This document shows, piece by piece, positions 51,683-60,752 of a stretch of DNA of 64,000 nucleotides. Source of the DNA: Sulfuriferula sp047300855 (GTDB lineage: Bacteria; Pseudomonadota; Gammaproteobacteria; Burkholderiales; Sulfuriferulaceae); the NCBI RefSeq assembly GCF_047300855.1, contig NZ_CP170197.1, positions 2,542,001 to 2,606,000 on the forward strand, written 5' to 3'. The stretch's first letter is position 1. The number at the start of each line of letters is the position of its first letter. The position numbers and the translations under genes are program-made. Below the pieces are notes generated by a model that had not been told where the DNA came from, ran no database searches, and worked only from the letters and a program-made list of their open reading frames with translations.

Positions 51683-53752
51683 ATGACCACATCCACTCCC
51701 GAATATTTCCTCAACCGCGAGCAGAGCCTGCTTGCTTTCAACGAGCGTGTGCTGGCACAGGCAGAAGATCCCGATGTGCCCCTGCTGGAACGGCTGAAGT
51801 TCATCTGCATCGTCAGCAGCAATCTGGATGAATTCTTCGAGGTGCGTGTGGCCGAACTGAAAGAGCACATTGCACTCGGCTCTTCCTCTGTGAGCACAGA
51901 CGGACTCAGTGCGCGGCAAACTTTTCGCGATGTTGCTCCGCGCGCGCATGCTCTGGTGGAAAAACAGTACGAAACCCTCAATCAGGCCATCCTGCCGCAA
52001 CTGGCCGAACAGGGTATCCGCTTTTTGCGGCGCACCTACTGGAACGAAGAACAGGCAGCGTGGATACGCGCCTATTTTTTTCGCGAGCTGATGCCGGTAT
52101 TGACGCCCATCGGGCTGGATCCGGCCCACCCGTTCCCGCGTGTGCTCAACAAGAGCCTGAATTTCGCAGTGGAGTTGTCTGGGCGCGATGCTTTCGGGCG
52201 CAATTCCGGTGCGGCGGTAGTGCAGGCGCCACGCTCATTGCCGCGCGTGATCCGCATGCCGGAAGAAATTGCCGGTTGCGAATACGGCTTCGTGTTCCTG
52301 TCTTCCATCCTGCATGCTCACGTGGGCGAGCTGTTCGCCGGGATGACGGTGCAAGGCTGCTACCAGTTTCGTGTCACGCGCAATTCCGACCTGTTTGTGG
52401 ACGAGGAAGAAACCAAAAACCTGCGCCAGGCACTGCAGGGCGAACTGCCCCATAGACACTACGGTAACGCAGTGCGGCTGGAAGTGGCGGATAACTGCTC
52501 GCCTAAAATGGCGGATTTCCTGCTCGCACAGTTCAATCTTGAGCGCGAGGATTTTTACCAGGTCAATGGCCTGGTCAACCTCGTGCGACTAATGCAAATA
52601 CCCGATCAGGTGGATCGGCCCGACCTGAAATTCCCGCTGTTCATCCCCGGCCTGCCCAATCAGCTGACCAAGCCCGGCGACCTGTTCAGCGCCGTGCGCC
52701 GCGGCGATATTCTGCTGCATCACCCGTTCCAGTCGTTCCAGCCGGTGATTGATTTTATCCGCCAGGCGGCAGACGACCCGCAGGTACTGGCGATCCGCCA
52801 GACGGTGTACCGTACCGGCACCGATTCGATGCTGATGCAGGCTCTGATGGCCGCCGCGCAAAGCGGCAAGGAAGTGACCGTGGTGGTGGAACTCATGGCG
52901 CGTTTTGACGAGGAAGCCAACATCAACTGGGCCGCCAAGCTCGAAGAAGCCGGCGCACATGTGGTGTATGGCGTGGTAGCGCACAAGACCCACGCCAAAA
53001 TGGCACTGGTGGTGCGGCGCGAGGACACCAAATTGCAGCGTTATGCGCATCTGGGCACCGGCAATTACCATGCCCGCACCGCACGCCTGTATACCGATTT
53101 TGGCCTGCTCACCTGTAACGAAGACATCTGCGCCGATGTGAATGAAATCTTTACCCAACTCACCGGCCTGGGCAAGGCGTCGCGTCTCAAACACTTGTGG
53201 CAAGCTCCATTCACCCTGCATAGCCGGGTCATCGCTGCCATTCAGCGTGAAGCCGAACATGCACGTAATGGCCTGCCCGCCACCATCATCGCCAAAATGA
53301 ATGCGCTGCTCGAACCGGATGTCATCCGCGCACTGTACGAAGCATCGCAAGCCGGGGTCAAAATAGAGCTGATCGTGCGCGGGGTGTGTGCGCTGAAGCC
53401 GGGCCTGCCCGGCCTGTCGGAAAACATTCGGGTACGCTCGATCATTGGACGATTTCTCGAGCACTCCCGCATTTTTTACTTCCGTGACAACGGTGCCGAG
53501 CTTGTTTACCTGTCCAGCGCGGACTGGATGGATCGCAACTTCTTCCGGCGCATTGAAGCGTGTTTTCCGGTGCTGGAGCCGCGCCTGAAAAAACGCGTCA
53601 TCGCCGAAGGCCTGAAGCCTTATCTGAAAGACAACCAGCAGTCTTGGGAAATGGATCAGCAGGGCACATATCACCGCCGCATCCGGCGTCGTGCGCAGCC
53701 TTATGGTGCGCAGCAGGCACTCCTGGAACTCTTGGCGCAACCCGTGGCTTGA
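51683..53752 (+). CDS. ppk1: Polyphosphate kinase 1
   Basis: Makes polyphosphate from ATP and reverses the reaction. The 689-residue length is normal. The N-terminal domain opens NREQSLLAFNERVLAQAED. The phospho-His is in VAHKTHAKMALV, with LGTGNYHARTARLYTDF following. The second conserved His is in GRFLEHSRIFYF. It converges with ppx, whose stop lies 7 bp away. Confidence 0.97.
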   Translation: MTTSTPEYFLNREQSLLAFNERVLAQAEDPDVPLLERLKFICIVSSNLDEFFEVRVAELKEHIALGSSSVSTDGLSARQTFRDVAPRAHALVEKQYETLNQAILPQLAEQGIRFLRRTYWNEEQAAWIRAYFFRELMPVLTPIGLDPAHPFPRVLNKSLNFAVELSGRDAFGRNSGAAVVQAPRSLPRVIRMPEEIAGCEYGFVFLSSILHAHVGELFAGMTVQGCYQFRVTRNSDLFVDEEETKNLRQALQGELPHRHYGNAVRLEVADNCSPKMADFLLAQFNLEREDFYQVNGLVNLVRLMQIPDQVDRPDLKFPLFIPGLPNQLTKPGDLFSAVRRGDILLHHPFQSFQPVIDFIRQAADDPQVLAIRQTVYRTGTDSMLMQALMAAAQSGKEVTVVVELMARFDEEANINWAAKLEEAGAHVVYGVVAHKTHAKMALVVRREDTKLQRYAHLGTGNYHARTARLYTDFGLLTCNEDICADVNEIFTQLTGLGKASRLKHLWQAPFTLHSRVIAAIQREAEHARNGLPATIIAKMNALLEPDVIRALYEASQAGVKIELIVRGVCALKPGLPGLSENIRVRSIIGRFLEHSRIFYFRDNGAELVYLSSADWMDRNFFRRIEACFPVLEPRLKKRVIAEGLKPYLKDNQQSWEMDQQGTYHRRIRRRAQPYGAQQALLELLAQPVA

Positions 53753-53758
53753 TTCGTT

Positions 53759-55255
53759 TCAACCGGGATACGTCAGCTTTATCCCGACCGCCTGTAAATC
53801 TTCCATTTCTTCTTCCAGCGCAGTCGCGGTCAGCGGGTTATCCGCCAGCCAATCTGACGCGAGAGAGAGCTGGCAAGCCGGAGCGCGACACTCCAGACGC
53901 AGTTCGGGCAGCGCCACATCCGCACGGCTGCGGTAGAACAGCACAGCCAGACGCAACGCAAGTACCGCGTGGCGTGTCGCTGGATCGGCCGGCTCCGGGC
54001 TATCGTGCTGGAATTCAGGCAGTTTGTTCAGGCTGCCGCGCTGTGCACGCACCAGGTGTGCCAGCAGCGCCTGATCCATGCGCGAAAAACCCGGCATGTC
54101 GGCGTTGGCCAGGATATACGCGCCGTGTTTATGGTAGCCGGAGTGGGCAATCGAGATACCGATTTCATGCAACTGTGCCGCCCACTGCAAAAATGCGCGC
54201 AGGTTGGCCGTGCCGGTCACCGCATCCGCCTGCAACTGGTCGAACAGCCTGACGGCCAGCGCGGTCACCCGCTCTGCCTGGCGGGTATCCACATGATAGC
54301 GGCGCATGAACTGCTCCACGGTAGCGACACGCATGTCGCGATGATGGAAACGCCCCATCAAGTCGTACAGCACACCCTCGCGCAGGGCGCCCTCTGCTAC
54401 GGTCATATGCTCGATCCCGAATTCGGAAAACACGCCGCTCATGATGGCAAAGCCCCCGGCGATTACCGGCTTGCGGTCGGGCTTCAGACCGGGCAACTCG
54501 AGTTTATCCAGGCTGCCGGCGCGAATCATCTGGGCGCGCAACGCCGCCAGGCCTGCGCCGGTGATGCCGGTTTCGGCCCAGCCATTCTGCATCAAAATGT
54601 CAGCCAGCGCCCGTGCCGAACCGCTCGACCCTACCGCTTCGCGCCATTGTCCGGCGTAGCTGGCGGCGATGGTCTGTGCTTCGGCGCGGGCCGTGAGTTC
54701 GGCCTGCTTGAGGCCATGTTTGTCAATGCGTCCGCCCGGGAAAAAACGCTGGGTGAAATTGACGCAGCCCATGTGCAGGCTCTCCGTCAAGCGCGGGGTG
54801 TAAGCCTTGCCGACGATGCATTCGGTGGAACCGCCGCCTATGTCCACCACCAGCCTTGGCTGGTTGCTGGCCGGCAGGCTGTGCGCAACGCCGATATAAA
54901 TCAGGCGTGCTTCTTCGCGTCCGGAAATCACTTCGATCGGGTAGCCCAGTGCAGTTTCCGCCTGTTCCAGAAATTCCTGTGCATTTTCCGCGACGCGCAG
55001 CGCGCTGGTACCCACACAGCGCACTGCGCCGCGCGGCAGATCGCGCAGACGTTCACCAAAACGTTTCAGGCAATCCAGTGCGCGCTGCTGAGAGGCTGCA
55101 TCGAGATGCTTGTTCGCATCCACGCCCGCCGCCAGCCGTACCGGTTCCTTGAGCGCATCCAGCGGATAAATCTGGCCGTCCACCACCCGCGCCATCTGCA
55201 GCTTGAAGCTGTTGGAACCCAGATCCACTGCCGCCAGGATTGAATATTCGTTCAT
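53759..55255 (-). CDS. ppx: Exopolyphosphatase (Ppx/GppA family)
   Basis: Releases phosphate from the end of polyphosphate chains, or hydrolyses pppGpp. It is 498 residues long. ASKHA fold motifs are AAVDLGSNSFKLQMARVVDG, SGREEARLIYIGVA and VVDIGGGSTECIV. A C-terminal HD-like helical domain follows (AAQLHEIGISIAHSGYHKHG). It faces ppk1 tail to tail, so the synthetic and degradative enzymes are on separate transcripts. Confidence 0.95.
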   Translation of the reverse strand: MNEYSILAAVDLGSNSFKLQMARVVDGQIYPLDALKEPVRLAAGVDANKHLDAASQQRALDCLKRFGERLRDLPRGAVRCVGTSALRVAENAQEFLEQAETALGYPIEVISGREEARLIYIGVAHSLPASNQPRLVVDIGGGSTECIVGKAYTPRLTESLHMGCVNFTQRFFPGGRIDKHGLKQAELTARAEAQTIAASYAGQWREAVGSSGSARALADILMQNGWAETGITGAGLAALRAQMIRAGSLDKLELPGLKPDRKPVIAGGFAIMSGVFSEFGIEHMTVAEGALREGVLYDLMGRFHHRDMRVATVEQFMRRYHVDTRQAERVTALAVRLFDQLQADAVTGTANLRAFLQWAAQLHEIGISIAHSGYHKHGAYILANADMPGFSRMDQALLAHLVRAQRGSLNKLPEFQHDSPEPADPATRHAVLALRLAVLFYRSRADVALPELRLECRAPACQLSLASDWLADNPLTATALEEEMEDLQAVGIKLTYPG

Positions 55256-55331
55256 TTCACCGCATCAATCTCAGAAAAAATTCGCCGCATAGCCTGTTAG
55301 GAAAAACCCCAACATTCTCGGTGCCAACCGG

Positions 55332-56561
55332 CTACCCGAAAAACAGATAGGTCACTGCAATCGCCGCGATCAGTCCGCCCAGATCCGCCAGCAGGCCACA
55401 GACGACCGCATGGCGCACGCGCTGGATGCCGACGGCTCCGAAATAGACGGCGAGCACATAAAAAGTGGTTTCGGTACTGCCCTGGATCACCGAAGCAAGA
55501 CGTCCGGCGAAGGAATCCGCGCCGAAGGTGTGCATGGTGTCGATCATCATCGCACGCGCACCGCTGCCGGACAGAGGTTTCATCAACGCCGTCGGCAACG
55601 CATCCACGAAACGGCTGTCCCAGCCCAGCATGACCACGCCGCTACGTATGCCATTCATCAACAAATCCAGCGCTCCGCTGGCGCGGAATACGGCAATCGC
55701 CACCAGCATCGCAACAAGATACGGGATAATGGTGACGGCGGTATGAAAACCATCCTTGGCGCCCTCGATAAACGCCTCGTAGGCGTTGACCCGGCGCACC
55801 GCAGCACCGCCGATGAACAGCGTGACCAGGCCGAACAGCAATACGTTACTCACCAGCGCCGACTGGCGCAACATCTCCGCCGCAGGCAGGTGCGCGAAAT
55901 ACGCTACCAGTCCGAACACTGCGGCGCTGATCGCGGCAAGATAGCCCAGCACCACGCGATCGAGCAGGTTGATGCGCTGGTAAAACGCCGTCGCCAGCAA
56001 GCCCGCCATGGTCGAGCAATAGGTGGCGATCAGGATGGGAATGAACACATCCGTGGGGTCGTGCGCCCCGGCCTGGGCGCGGTAAGTGAAGATAGTCACC
56101 GGCAGCAGCGTGACTGAGGATGCATTGATGACCAGAAACAGAATCTGCGCGTCGGAGGCGGTTTTTTTGTCCGGATTGAGCGTCTGCAATTCCTGCATGG
56201 CCTTGATGCCGATCGGCGTGGCCGCATTATCCAGCCCCAGCATGTTGGCCGCCATGTTCATGGTGATGGCGCCCAAGGCAGGGTGGTTGCGCGGGACATC
56301 GGGGAACAGGCGCTGAAACAGCGGCGTCAGCAGCCAGGTCAGTCCTTGCAGAAATCCGGCCCGCTCGCCGACACGCATTACGCCCAGCCACAACGCCATC
56401 ACGCCGGTCAACCCCAAAGCAATTTCGAAGCCGTTTTTTGCCGCATCGAACGCTGCTTTCATTACCAGCGCAAAACTGTCGGCCTGACCGAAAAACACCA
56501 AATTGACAGTGGCGAAAACAAACGCAATAAGAAAAAACCCGATCCAGATTGCGTTCAGCAA
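55332..56561 (-). CDS. Nucleoside-recognition domain (SpmA-SpmB fusion-like) membrane protein
   Basis: A 409-residue inner-membrane protein whose two halves resemble spore maturation proteins SpmA (residues about 1-200, with GITMNMAANMLGLDNAATP-like signature) and SpmB (about 240-409, with PLSGSGARAMMIDTMHTFG and SVIQGSTETTFYVLAVYFG). In non-sporeformers these proteins are of unknown function and are sometimes linked to purine or lipid export. It follows the CbiB-like gene by 3 bp. Confidence 0.88.
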   Translation of the reverse strand: MLNAIWIGFFLIAFVFATVNLVFFGQADSFALVMKAAFDAAKNGFEIALGLTGVMALWLGVMRVGERAGFLQGLTWLLTPLFQRLFPDVPRNHPALGAITMNMAANMLGLDNAATPIGIKAMQELQTLNPDKKTASDAQILFLVINASSVTLLPVTIFTYRAQAGAHDPTDVFIPILIATYCSTMAGLLATAFYQRINLLDRVVLGYLAAISAAVFGLVAYFAHLPAAEMLRQSALVSNVLLFGLVTLFIGGAAVRRVNAYEAFIEGAKDGFHTAVTIIPYLVAMLVAIAVFRASGALDLLMNGIRSGVVMLGWDSRFVDALPTALMKPLSGSGARAMMIDTMHTFGADSFAGRLASVIQGSTETTFYVLAVYFGAVGIQRVRHAVVCGLLADLGGLIAAIAVTYLFFG

Positions 56562-56564
56562 AAT

Positions 56565-57488
56565 TTATCCCGCCAGCTTGGCCAGAGTAATCAGCAGCAA
56601 GGTCAGCAACCACAAACCGAGTACGCGCCAACTCAGGCTTACTGCGCTGTTCAGGTATTGCGCATCGGCACTGTCGCCGAGGCCAAGCTCCGGACGTTGC
56701 AGCCGCCCTCCCGCAGCGCTGATCGGTAGCCCCAGGCGCACCCCGAGCGCACCTGCACCGCTGGCCAGCACAATCCCTTCGCTGGCATCCGGCCAGTCCT
56801 GCGCCTGAGTGCGCCAACAGTACATTGCGTCCTCGAAATCACCCGCCACGGCAAAACTCAGCGCGGTAAGTCGTACCGGAATCCAGTTGATCCAGTAATA
56901 CGCGCGTGCAGCAAATTCACCAAACCGCCCTGCGCCGTTTGAAGCCCCCCACTTGCGACCGAGAATCGACGCCAGGCGAAACAGAACCGCGCCCACCGGC
57001 CCCAATGGCGACAACAGCACAAAGCATACTATCACCCCGAACATCTGCCGATGCGCACTCTCCAGCGTGCGTTCGGTGGCGAGCCGTGCAATGTCGTCGG
57101 CATTCAGCGCGCTGGCATCCAGGCCGCGCCATTCGGCCAATTCCTTACGCGCCGCGTCCAGATCGCCGGCTTCCAGTGCGCGCGCGATGCGCTCGCCGAC
57201 TTTGCTGAAATACTTGAAGCCCAGCGTCACATACAGCACCAATGCACTCCACACCCAGGCCAGCAGGGGGCTTACGGCTCCCAGCAGGAAATACACCACA
57301 CTCACCGTGATCAGCACGGGCAATATCGTCACCAGCCAGGCAAACACGCCATGCTGATATTGCCCGGTATTAAGCTGCCGTTCGATGTATTGGGCATAGC
57401 GCCAGAACGCCAGGTAATGCGGGAGCGGGTGGCCGAGCGGCCGGAAGTATTCAAGGAGCAAGGCGGCCAGCAGAGAGAAGAATGTCAT
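56565..57488 (-). CDS. CobD/CbiB-family membrane protein
   Basis: A 307-residue membrane protein of the CobD/CbiB superfamily, with AmpE as a relative. Features are FRPLGHPLPHYLAFWRYAQY near the start and the C-terminal GALGVRLGLPISAAGGRLQR, RPELGLGDSADAQYLNSAV. No other cobalamin-synthesis gene is in the window, so adenosylcobinamide-phosphate synthase activity is doubtful. AmpE-like envelope roles are equally possible. It sits between the GyrI-like and SpmAB-like genes. Confidence 0.8.
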   Translation of the reverse strand: MTFFSLLAALLLEYFRPLGHPLPHYLAFWRYAQYIERQLNTGQYQHGVFAWLVTILPVLITVSVVYFLLGAVSPLLAWVWSALVLYVTLGFKYFSKVGERIARALEAGDLDAARKELAEWRGLDASALNADDIARLATERTLESAHRQMFGVIVCFVLLSPLGPVGAVLFRLASILGRKWGASNGAGRFGEFAARAYYWINWIPVRLTALSFAVAGDFEDAMYCWRTQAQDWPDASEGIVLASGAGALGVRLGLPISAAGGRLQRPELGLGDSADAQYLNSAVSLSWRVLGLWLLTLLLITLAKLAG

Positions 57489-57503
57489 CGTGCCGCCTGC
57501 TGG

Positions 57504-58034
57504 CTAAATCGGCATTTCCACAGTGAGCACGCCCATCTGGTTGATGGATTTTCCTGGCACATAAATCTCCACTGTAGGCATCCGGATATCCTTGCCGCTG
57601 GATTTAAGATAATCGTGCAATGCCTGGTAGGCGGTACTGGGGGCCAGCAACATGCTGGCCTGCACGCGCGCCTCAAGCACCGGCCGTGCAGCAATATCGC
57701 CCACTTGCAGCGGCGCTTTGATGGCGACGCCGCGGCCCAGCAAATAGCCGACATGTGCGCGCTGAGCACTTTTCTGCGTGGTGCGCGGATCGTCGTAGAG
57801 AATGGTAATGGGTGCGCCCGGCGTGATGCCCTGGGCGCGCAGCGCATCGGCAACCTTGATCTGGATGTCGGGTATCTTGCCGTAATCGCCAATGTGTTCG
57901 GCATAGACATAATGATAGGGGCCCGCCACTGTCTGTACTATCGTCGCCCGGTTGAATCCACCCCACCACCAGAACACCAGCACAATCGGCAATACAAAAG
58001 CCAGCACGAAAGGCAGCCAATTCTTCTTGATCAA
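57504..58034 (-). CDS. Membrane-anchored GyrI-like domain protein
   Basis: A 176-residue protein with an N-terminal helix (FVLAFVLPIVLVFWWWGGF) and a soluble domain resembling GyrI-like/effector-binding folds (YVYAEHIGDYGKIPDIQIKV, APITILYDDPRTTQ, MPTVEIYVPGKS). GyrI-like domains bind small hydrophobic ligands in BmrR and related regulators. No DNA-binding part is present. It lies 15 bp upstream of the CbiB-like gene and starts a three-gene minus-strand run. Confidence 0.7.
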   Translation of the reverse strand: MIKKNWLPFVLAFVLPIVLVFWWWGGFNRATIVQTVAGPYHYVYAEHIGDYGKIPDIQIKVADALRAQGITPGAPITILYDDPRTTQKSAQRAHVGYLLGRGVAIKAPLQVGDIAARPVLEARVQASMLLAPSTAYQALHDYLKSSGKDIRMPTVEIYVPGKSINQMGVLTVEMPI

Positions 58035-58143
58035 AACATATCCTTAATGAAGCTGTTTACACGGTGGGAAGATACCATACCGTGGCGCCTGCTGTCGCGC
58101 GTACAATACCCAAAAAGCACGACAATACAAGGAGGACACACCC

Positions 58144-59094
58144 ATGAAAATACTCGCCGCACTATTCCTGAGCTGCCTCGTTACGTTCGCATATGGCGCG
58201 CAATACGCCGCTGTCGGCGTCAAGGTCACACCGATCAAAGTGGGTGCGCATAGCTATTACGTGCAGGGATTATCCGGGGCAGCCTCTTCGGCCAACGAAG
58301 GTTACATGTCCAACGCCGGGTTTGTTGTCACGCCGGCCGGCGTGGTGGTATTCGACACACTGGGCACACCCTCCCTGGCAGCAGAGATGGTCAAACAAAT
58401 CCGCAAGATCACCACACAACCGATCAAACGCGTCATCATCAGCCATTATCACGCCGACCACTACTACGGCACACAGGTATTCAAAGAGCTGGGTGCCGAG
58501 GTATGGGCGCACAAAAACGGCCAGGGTGCGATCAATACCGACGCTGCGGCCGACCGCCTGGCGCAGCGCAAGGAAGTGCTGTTCCCGTGGGTAAATGAAA
58601 ATACACGACTCACGCCGGCCGACAAATGGCTGGACGGCGATGCCGACTTCGAGATGGGCGGCGTTCATTTTGCGTTGCGTTTTGTCGGCCCGGCTCATTC
58701 TGCCGAGGACATGGCCATGCTGGTGCAGGAAGACGGCGTGCTGTACGCGGGCGATCTGGTCTTCAAGGGCCGCGTGCCCTTCATCGGCGACGCTGACAGC
58801 AGGGCCTGGCTGGCGTCGCTCGACAAGCTCATCGCATTAAAACCGCGTGTGCTGGTACCGGGACATGGCGCGGTTTCCAAGACGCCGCAGACTGACTTGG
58901 CCCTGACCCGCGATTATCTCACTTACGTACGGACCACGATGGGTAAAGCGGTGAACGATCTGGTGCCATTCGACGAAGCCTACGCGCGTACCGACTGGTC
59001 AAAATACGCCAAACTGCCGGCTTTCGCTCAGGCCAACCGCCCTAATGCCTACAATACCTATCTGTTGATGGAAAAAGAGTCAATGGAGAAATAA
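58144..59094 (+). CDS. Periplasmic metallo-beta-lactamase-fold hydrolase (SoxH-like), second copy
   Basis: A 316-residue exported MBL-fold protein. The signal peptide is AALFLSCLVTFAYGA. The metal motif is SHYHADHYYGTQ, with later ligands in PAHSAEDMAM, YAGDLVFKG and VPGHGAV. The fold and length match the protein at 39670-40623, and both open with an Asn-rich 'NxGF(V/M)' segment (SNAGFVVTPAG here). The neighbour is a secretin-like gene starting one base after its stop, so the pair form an operon. The substrate is unknown. Confidence 0.85.
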   Translation: MKILAALFLSCLVTFAYGAQYAAVGVKVTPIKVGAHSYYVQGLSGAASSANEGYMSNAGFVVTPAGVVVFDTLGTPSLAAEMVKQIRKITTQPIKRVIISHYHADHYYGTQVFKELGAEVWAHKNGQGAINTDAAADRLAQRKEVLFPWVNENTRLTPADKWLDGDADFEMGGVHFALRFVGPAHSAEDMAMLVQEDGVLYAGDLVFKGRVPFIGDADSRAWLASLDKLIALKPRVLVPGHGAVSKTPQTDLALTRDYLTYVRTTMGKAVNDLVPFDEAYARTDWSKYAKLPAFAQANRPNAYNTYLLMEKESMEK

Positions 59095-59095
59095 C

Positions 59096-59947
59096 GTGCG
59101 TAAGTTGGCTCAGCTCATGGTCGTGATATGCCTGCTACCGACTCTGGCGCTGGCCAACGGGATGGAAGTTCTCACCCTGCATAACCGCAGTGCGGATGAA
59201 GTACTGCCGGCATTGCGCCCGCTACTGGAACCCGGCGGCGTGCTGACCGGCGTCAACGACCAGATTATCTTGCGCGCCTCCAGTGCCAATCGCGCGCAGA
59301 TCAAGGCTGCGCTTGCAGCACTCGACAAACCGGTACGCCAGTTGCTGATTTATGTCAGCCAGCACCGCCAGCAAAACAGTCAGCGGCACGAATTGGCGGT
59401 CGGCGGTCACATTGGACACGGCGATTCGCTACAGCTGGATCAACCCGCTTCTGGTCACGACGGCCTCAATGCCCGTATCCGCAGCGGCAACAGCAGGTTT
59501 GACGCGCGGCTGGACGAGCGCCAACACAACCGCGGGGAACAAGTCCGCCAGATCGTGCGCGTAGCCGATGGCGGACGCGCCTATATTCAGGCCGGCGTAT
59601 CGCTGCCCATGCTATTGCATCAAGTCTATCTGTCGCCCAGCGGGGCGATTATTTCGGACAGCACGGTGTATCGCGACATTGGCAGCGGTTTTTACGCCAC
59701 ACCGCATCTCCATGGCCAGCGCGTGACGATGGAAATCAGCCCGCAGATGGATAGCCCGGCAGCCAATGGAGCAATCAACGTGCAACGGCAATACACGACA
59801 ATCGCCACCCGGCTTGGCGAGTGGACGCAACTTGGCGGCACCGACACGCAAGGAAATCAGCAAGACAGGAATTTGCTCGGTCATACCGGTGGCAGTAGCT
59901 CTACCCAGGGCAGTATCTGGGTAAAAGTTGAAGCAGTGCCGCAATAA
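59096..59947 (+). CDS. Small secretin-like periplasmic protein
   Basis: A 283-residue exported protein (signal VVICLLPTLALA). Residues about 20-80 form an N1-type secretin subdomain (EVLTLHNRSADEVLPALRPL, GVNDQIILRASSANRAQI), as in type II/III secretins and NolW. Residues about 165-283 resemble the start of a secretin C-terminal domain (VTMEISPQMDSP, TTIATRLGEWTQLGG). The length is about half that of a pore-forming secretin, so it is unlikely to make a full channel. GTG start with GGAG upstream. No other secretion genes are near. Confidence 0.75.
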   Translation: MRKLAQLMVVICLLPTLALANGMEVLTLHNRSADEVLPALRPLLEPGGVLTGVNDQIILRASSANRAQIKAALAALDKPVRQLLIYVSQHRQQNSQRHELAVGGHIGHGDSLQLDQPASGHDGLNARIRSGNSRFDARLDERQHNRGEQVRQIVRVADGGRAYIQAGVSLPMLLHQVYLSPSGAIISDSTVYRDIGSGFYATPHLHGQRVTMEISPQMDSPAANGAINVQRQYTTIATRLGEWTQLGGTDTQGNQQDRNLLGHTGGSSSTQGSIWVKVEAVPQ

Positions 59948-60207
59948 GCGCAGCAACATCAGGCCGGACAGCGCGGCCTCTTCAGCCAGGCAATGCGGCA
60001 GCCGAAACCACCAAATCCAGGGCGATTGAGGCATGCCTTGGTAATTCTCCCTTTTCATTCTCGTTTCCCCTTCGTAGCGTCAAACCATTAGCAGATACGT
60101 GAGTCCGGCCGAGCCGCCAAAGCCGAGTCTTTCAGCGTAATCGCATCGCCCTCCTGGCCGCAGCGTCAAGGCTATCCCTGAACTTCCATTCGGCAATTCA
60201 AGCCCGC

Positions 60208-60221
60208 TTGACCTAGATCAA
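60208..60221. promoter_or_regulatory. FNR/DNR-type box upstream of norC
   Basis: TTGACCTAGATCAA fits the TTGAT-N4-ATCAA consensus with one substitution. CRP/FNR-family regulators of this type (FNR, DNR, NNR) switch on nor genes in response to low oxygen and NO. Confidence 0.8.
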
Positions 60222-60243
60222 GGAACAATAGATGTATTTAAAA

Positions 60244-60249
60244 TACAGT
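60244..60249 (+). promoter_or_regulatory. -10 element of the norC promoter
   Basis: TACAGT lies so that the centre of the FNR-type box (60214.5) would be about 41 bp upstream of the expected start (near 60256), as in class II FNR-activated promoters. The -35 region is replaced by the activator site, as usual. Confidence 0.5.
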
Positions 60250-60288
60250 TTAACTGCACATCTTTTTTCAACGCCCAAGGAGCCGAAC

Positions 60289-60714
60289 ATGCAACAAGTC
60301 TTCACCAAAGCGATGGCCCGCAATATTTTTCTCGGTGGCGCGGTATTTTTTCTCGCCATTTATCTCGCGCTTACCTATGACACCTGGCAACGCATCCCGG
60401 AACGGGACCACGCGGACAAAATGACTTCCGCCGTGCTGCGCGGCAAATATTTACTCGACAGCAACGATTGCATCGGCTGCCACACCGTCAACGGCGAAGG
60501 CGCTTATTTCGCTCCGGAACTCGGCAACGTCTACAAACGCAGGGGGCCAGAATTCATCAAGGCGTGGATACAGTCGCAGCCCACTGGCGTGCCGGGAAGA
60601 AGACAGATGCCCAATTTCCATTTCACCCAGAATCAACTGGACGACCTCGTGGCTTATCTGCAATGGCTTTCCAACATCGACACCAACAAGTGGCCGCCCA
60701 ATATCCAAGGTTGA
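60289..60714 (+). CDS. norC: Nitric oxide reductase subunit C (cytochrome c)
   Basis: Membrane-anchored monoheme cytochrome c that passes electrons from periplasmic donors to NorB. It is 141 residues long. The anchor helix is about 12-30, heme is bound by CIGCH at 61-65, and the distal Met is in RRQMPNFHF. ATG 60289 has AAGGAG 6 nt upstream. It heads norCBEFQD behind the FNR-type box. Confidence 0.96.
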   Translation: MQQVFTKAMARNIFLGGAVFFLAIYLALTYDTWQRIPERDHADKMTSAVLRGKYLLDSNDCIGCHTVNGEGAYFAPELGNVYKRRGPEFIKAWIQSQPTGVPGRRQMPNFHFTQNQLDDLVAYLQWLSNIDTNKWPPNIQG

Positions 60715-60752
60715 TTGGACTCCATTCTCCCGCAACGAAAAAGGAAAAAATC

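Larger units (their letters stand above)
59948..60288. other. Control region upstream of the nor cluster
   Basis: 341 bp without a gene. The left 250 bp are GC-rich and featureless apart from a GGCC hairpin soon after the secretin-like stop. The right end carries the FNR/DNR-type box and the norC promoter. Confidence 0.6.
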
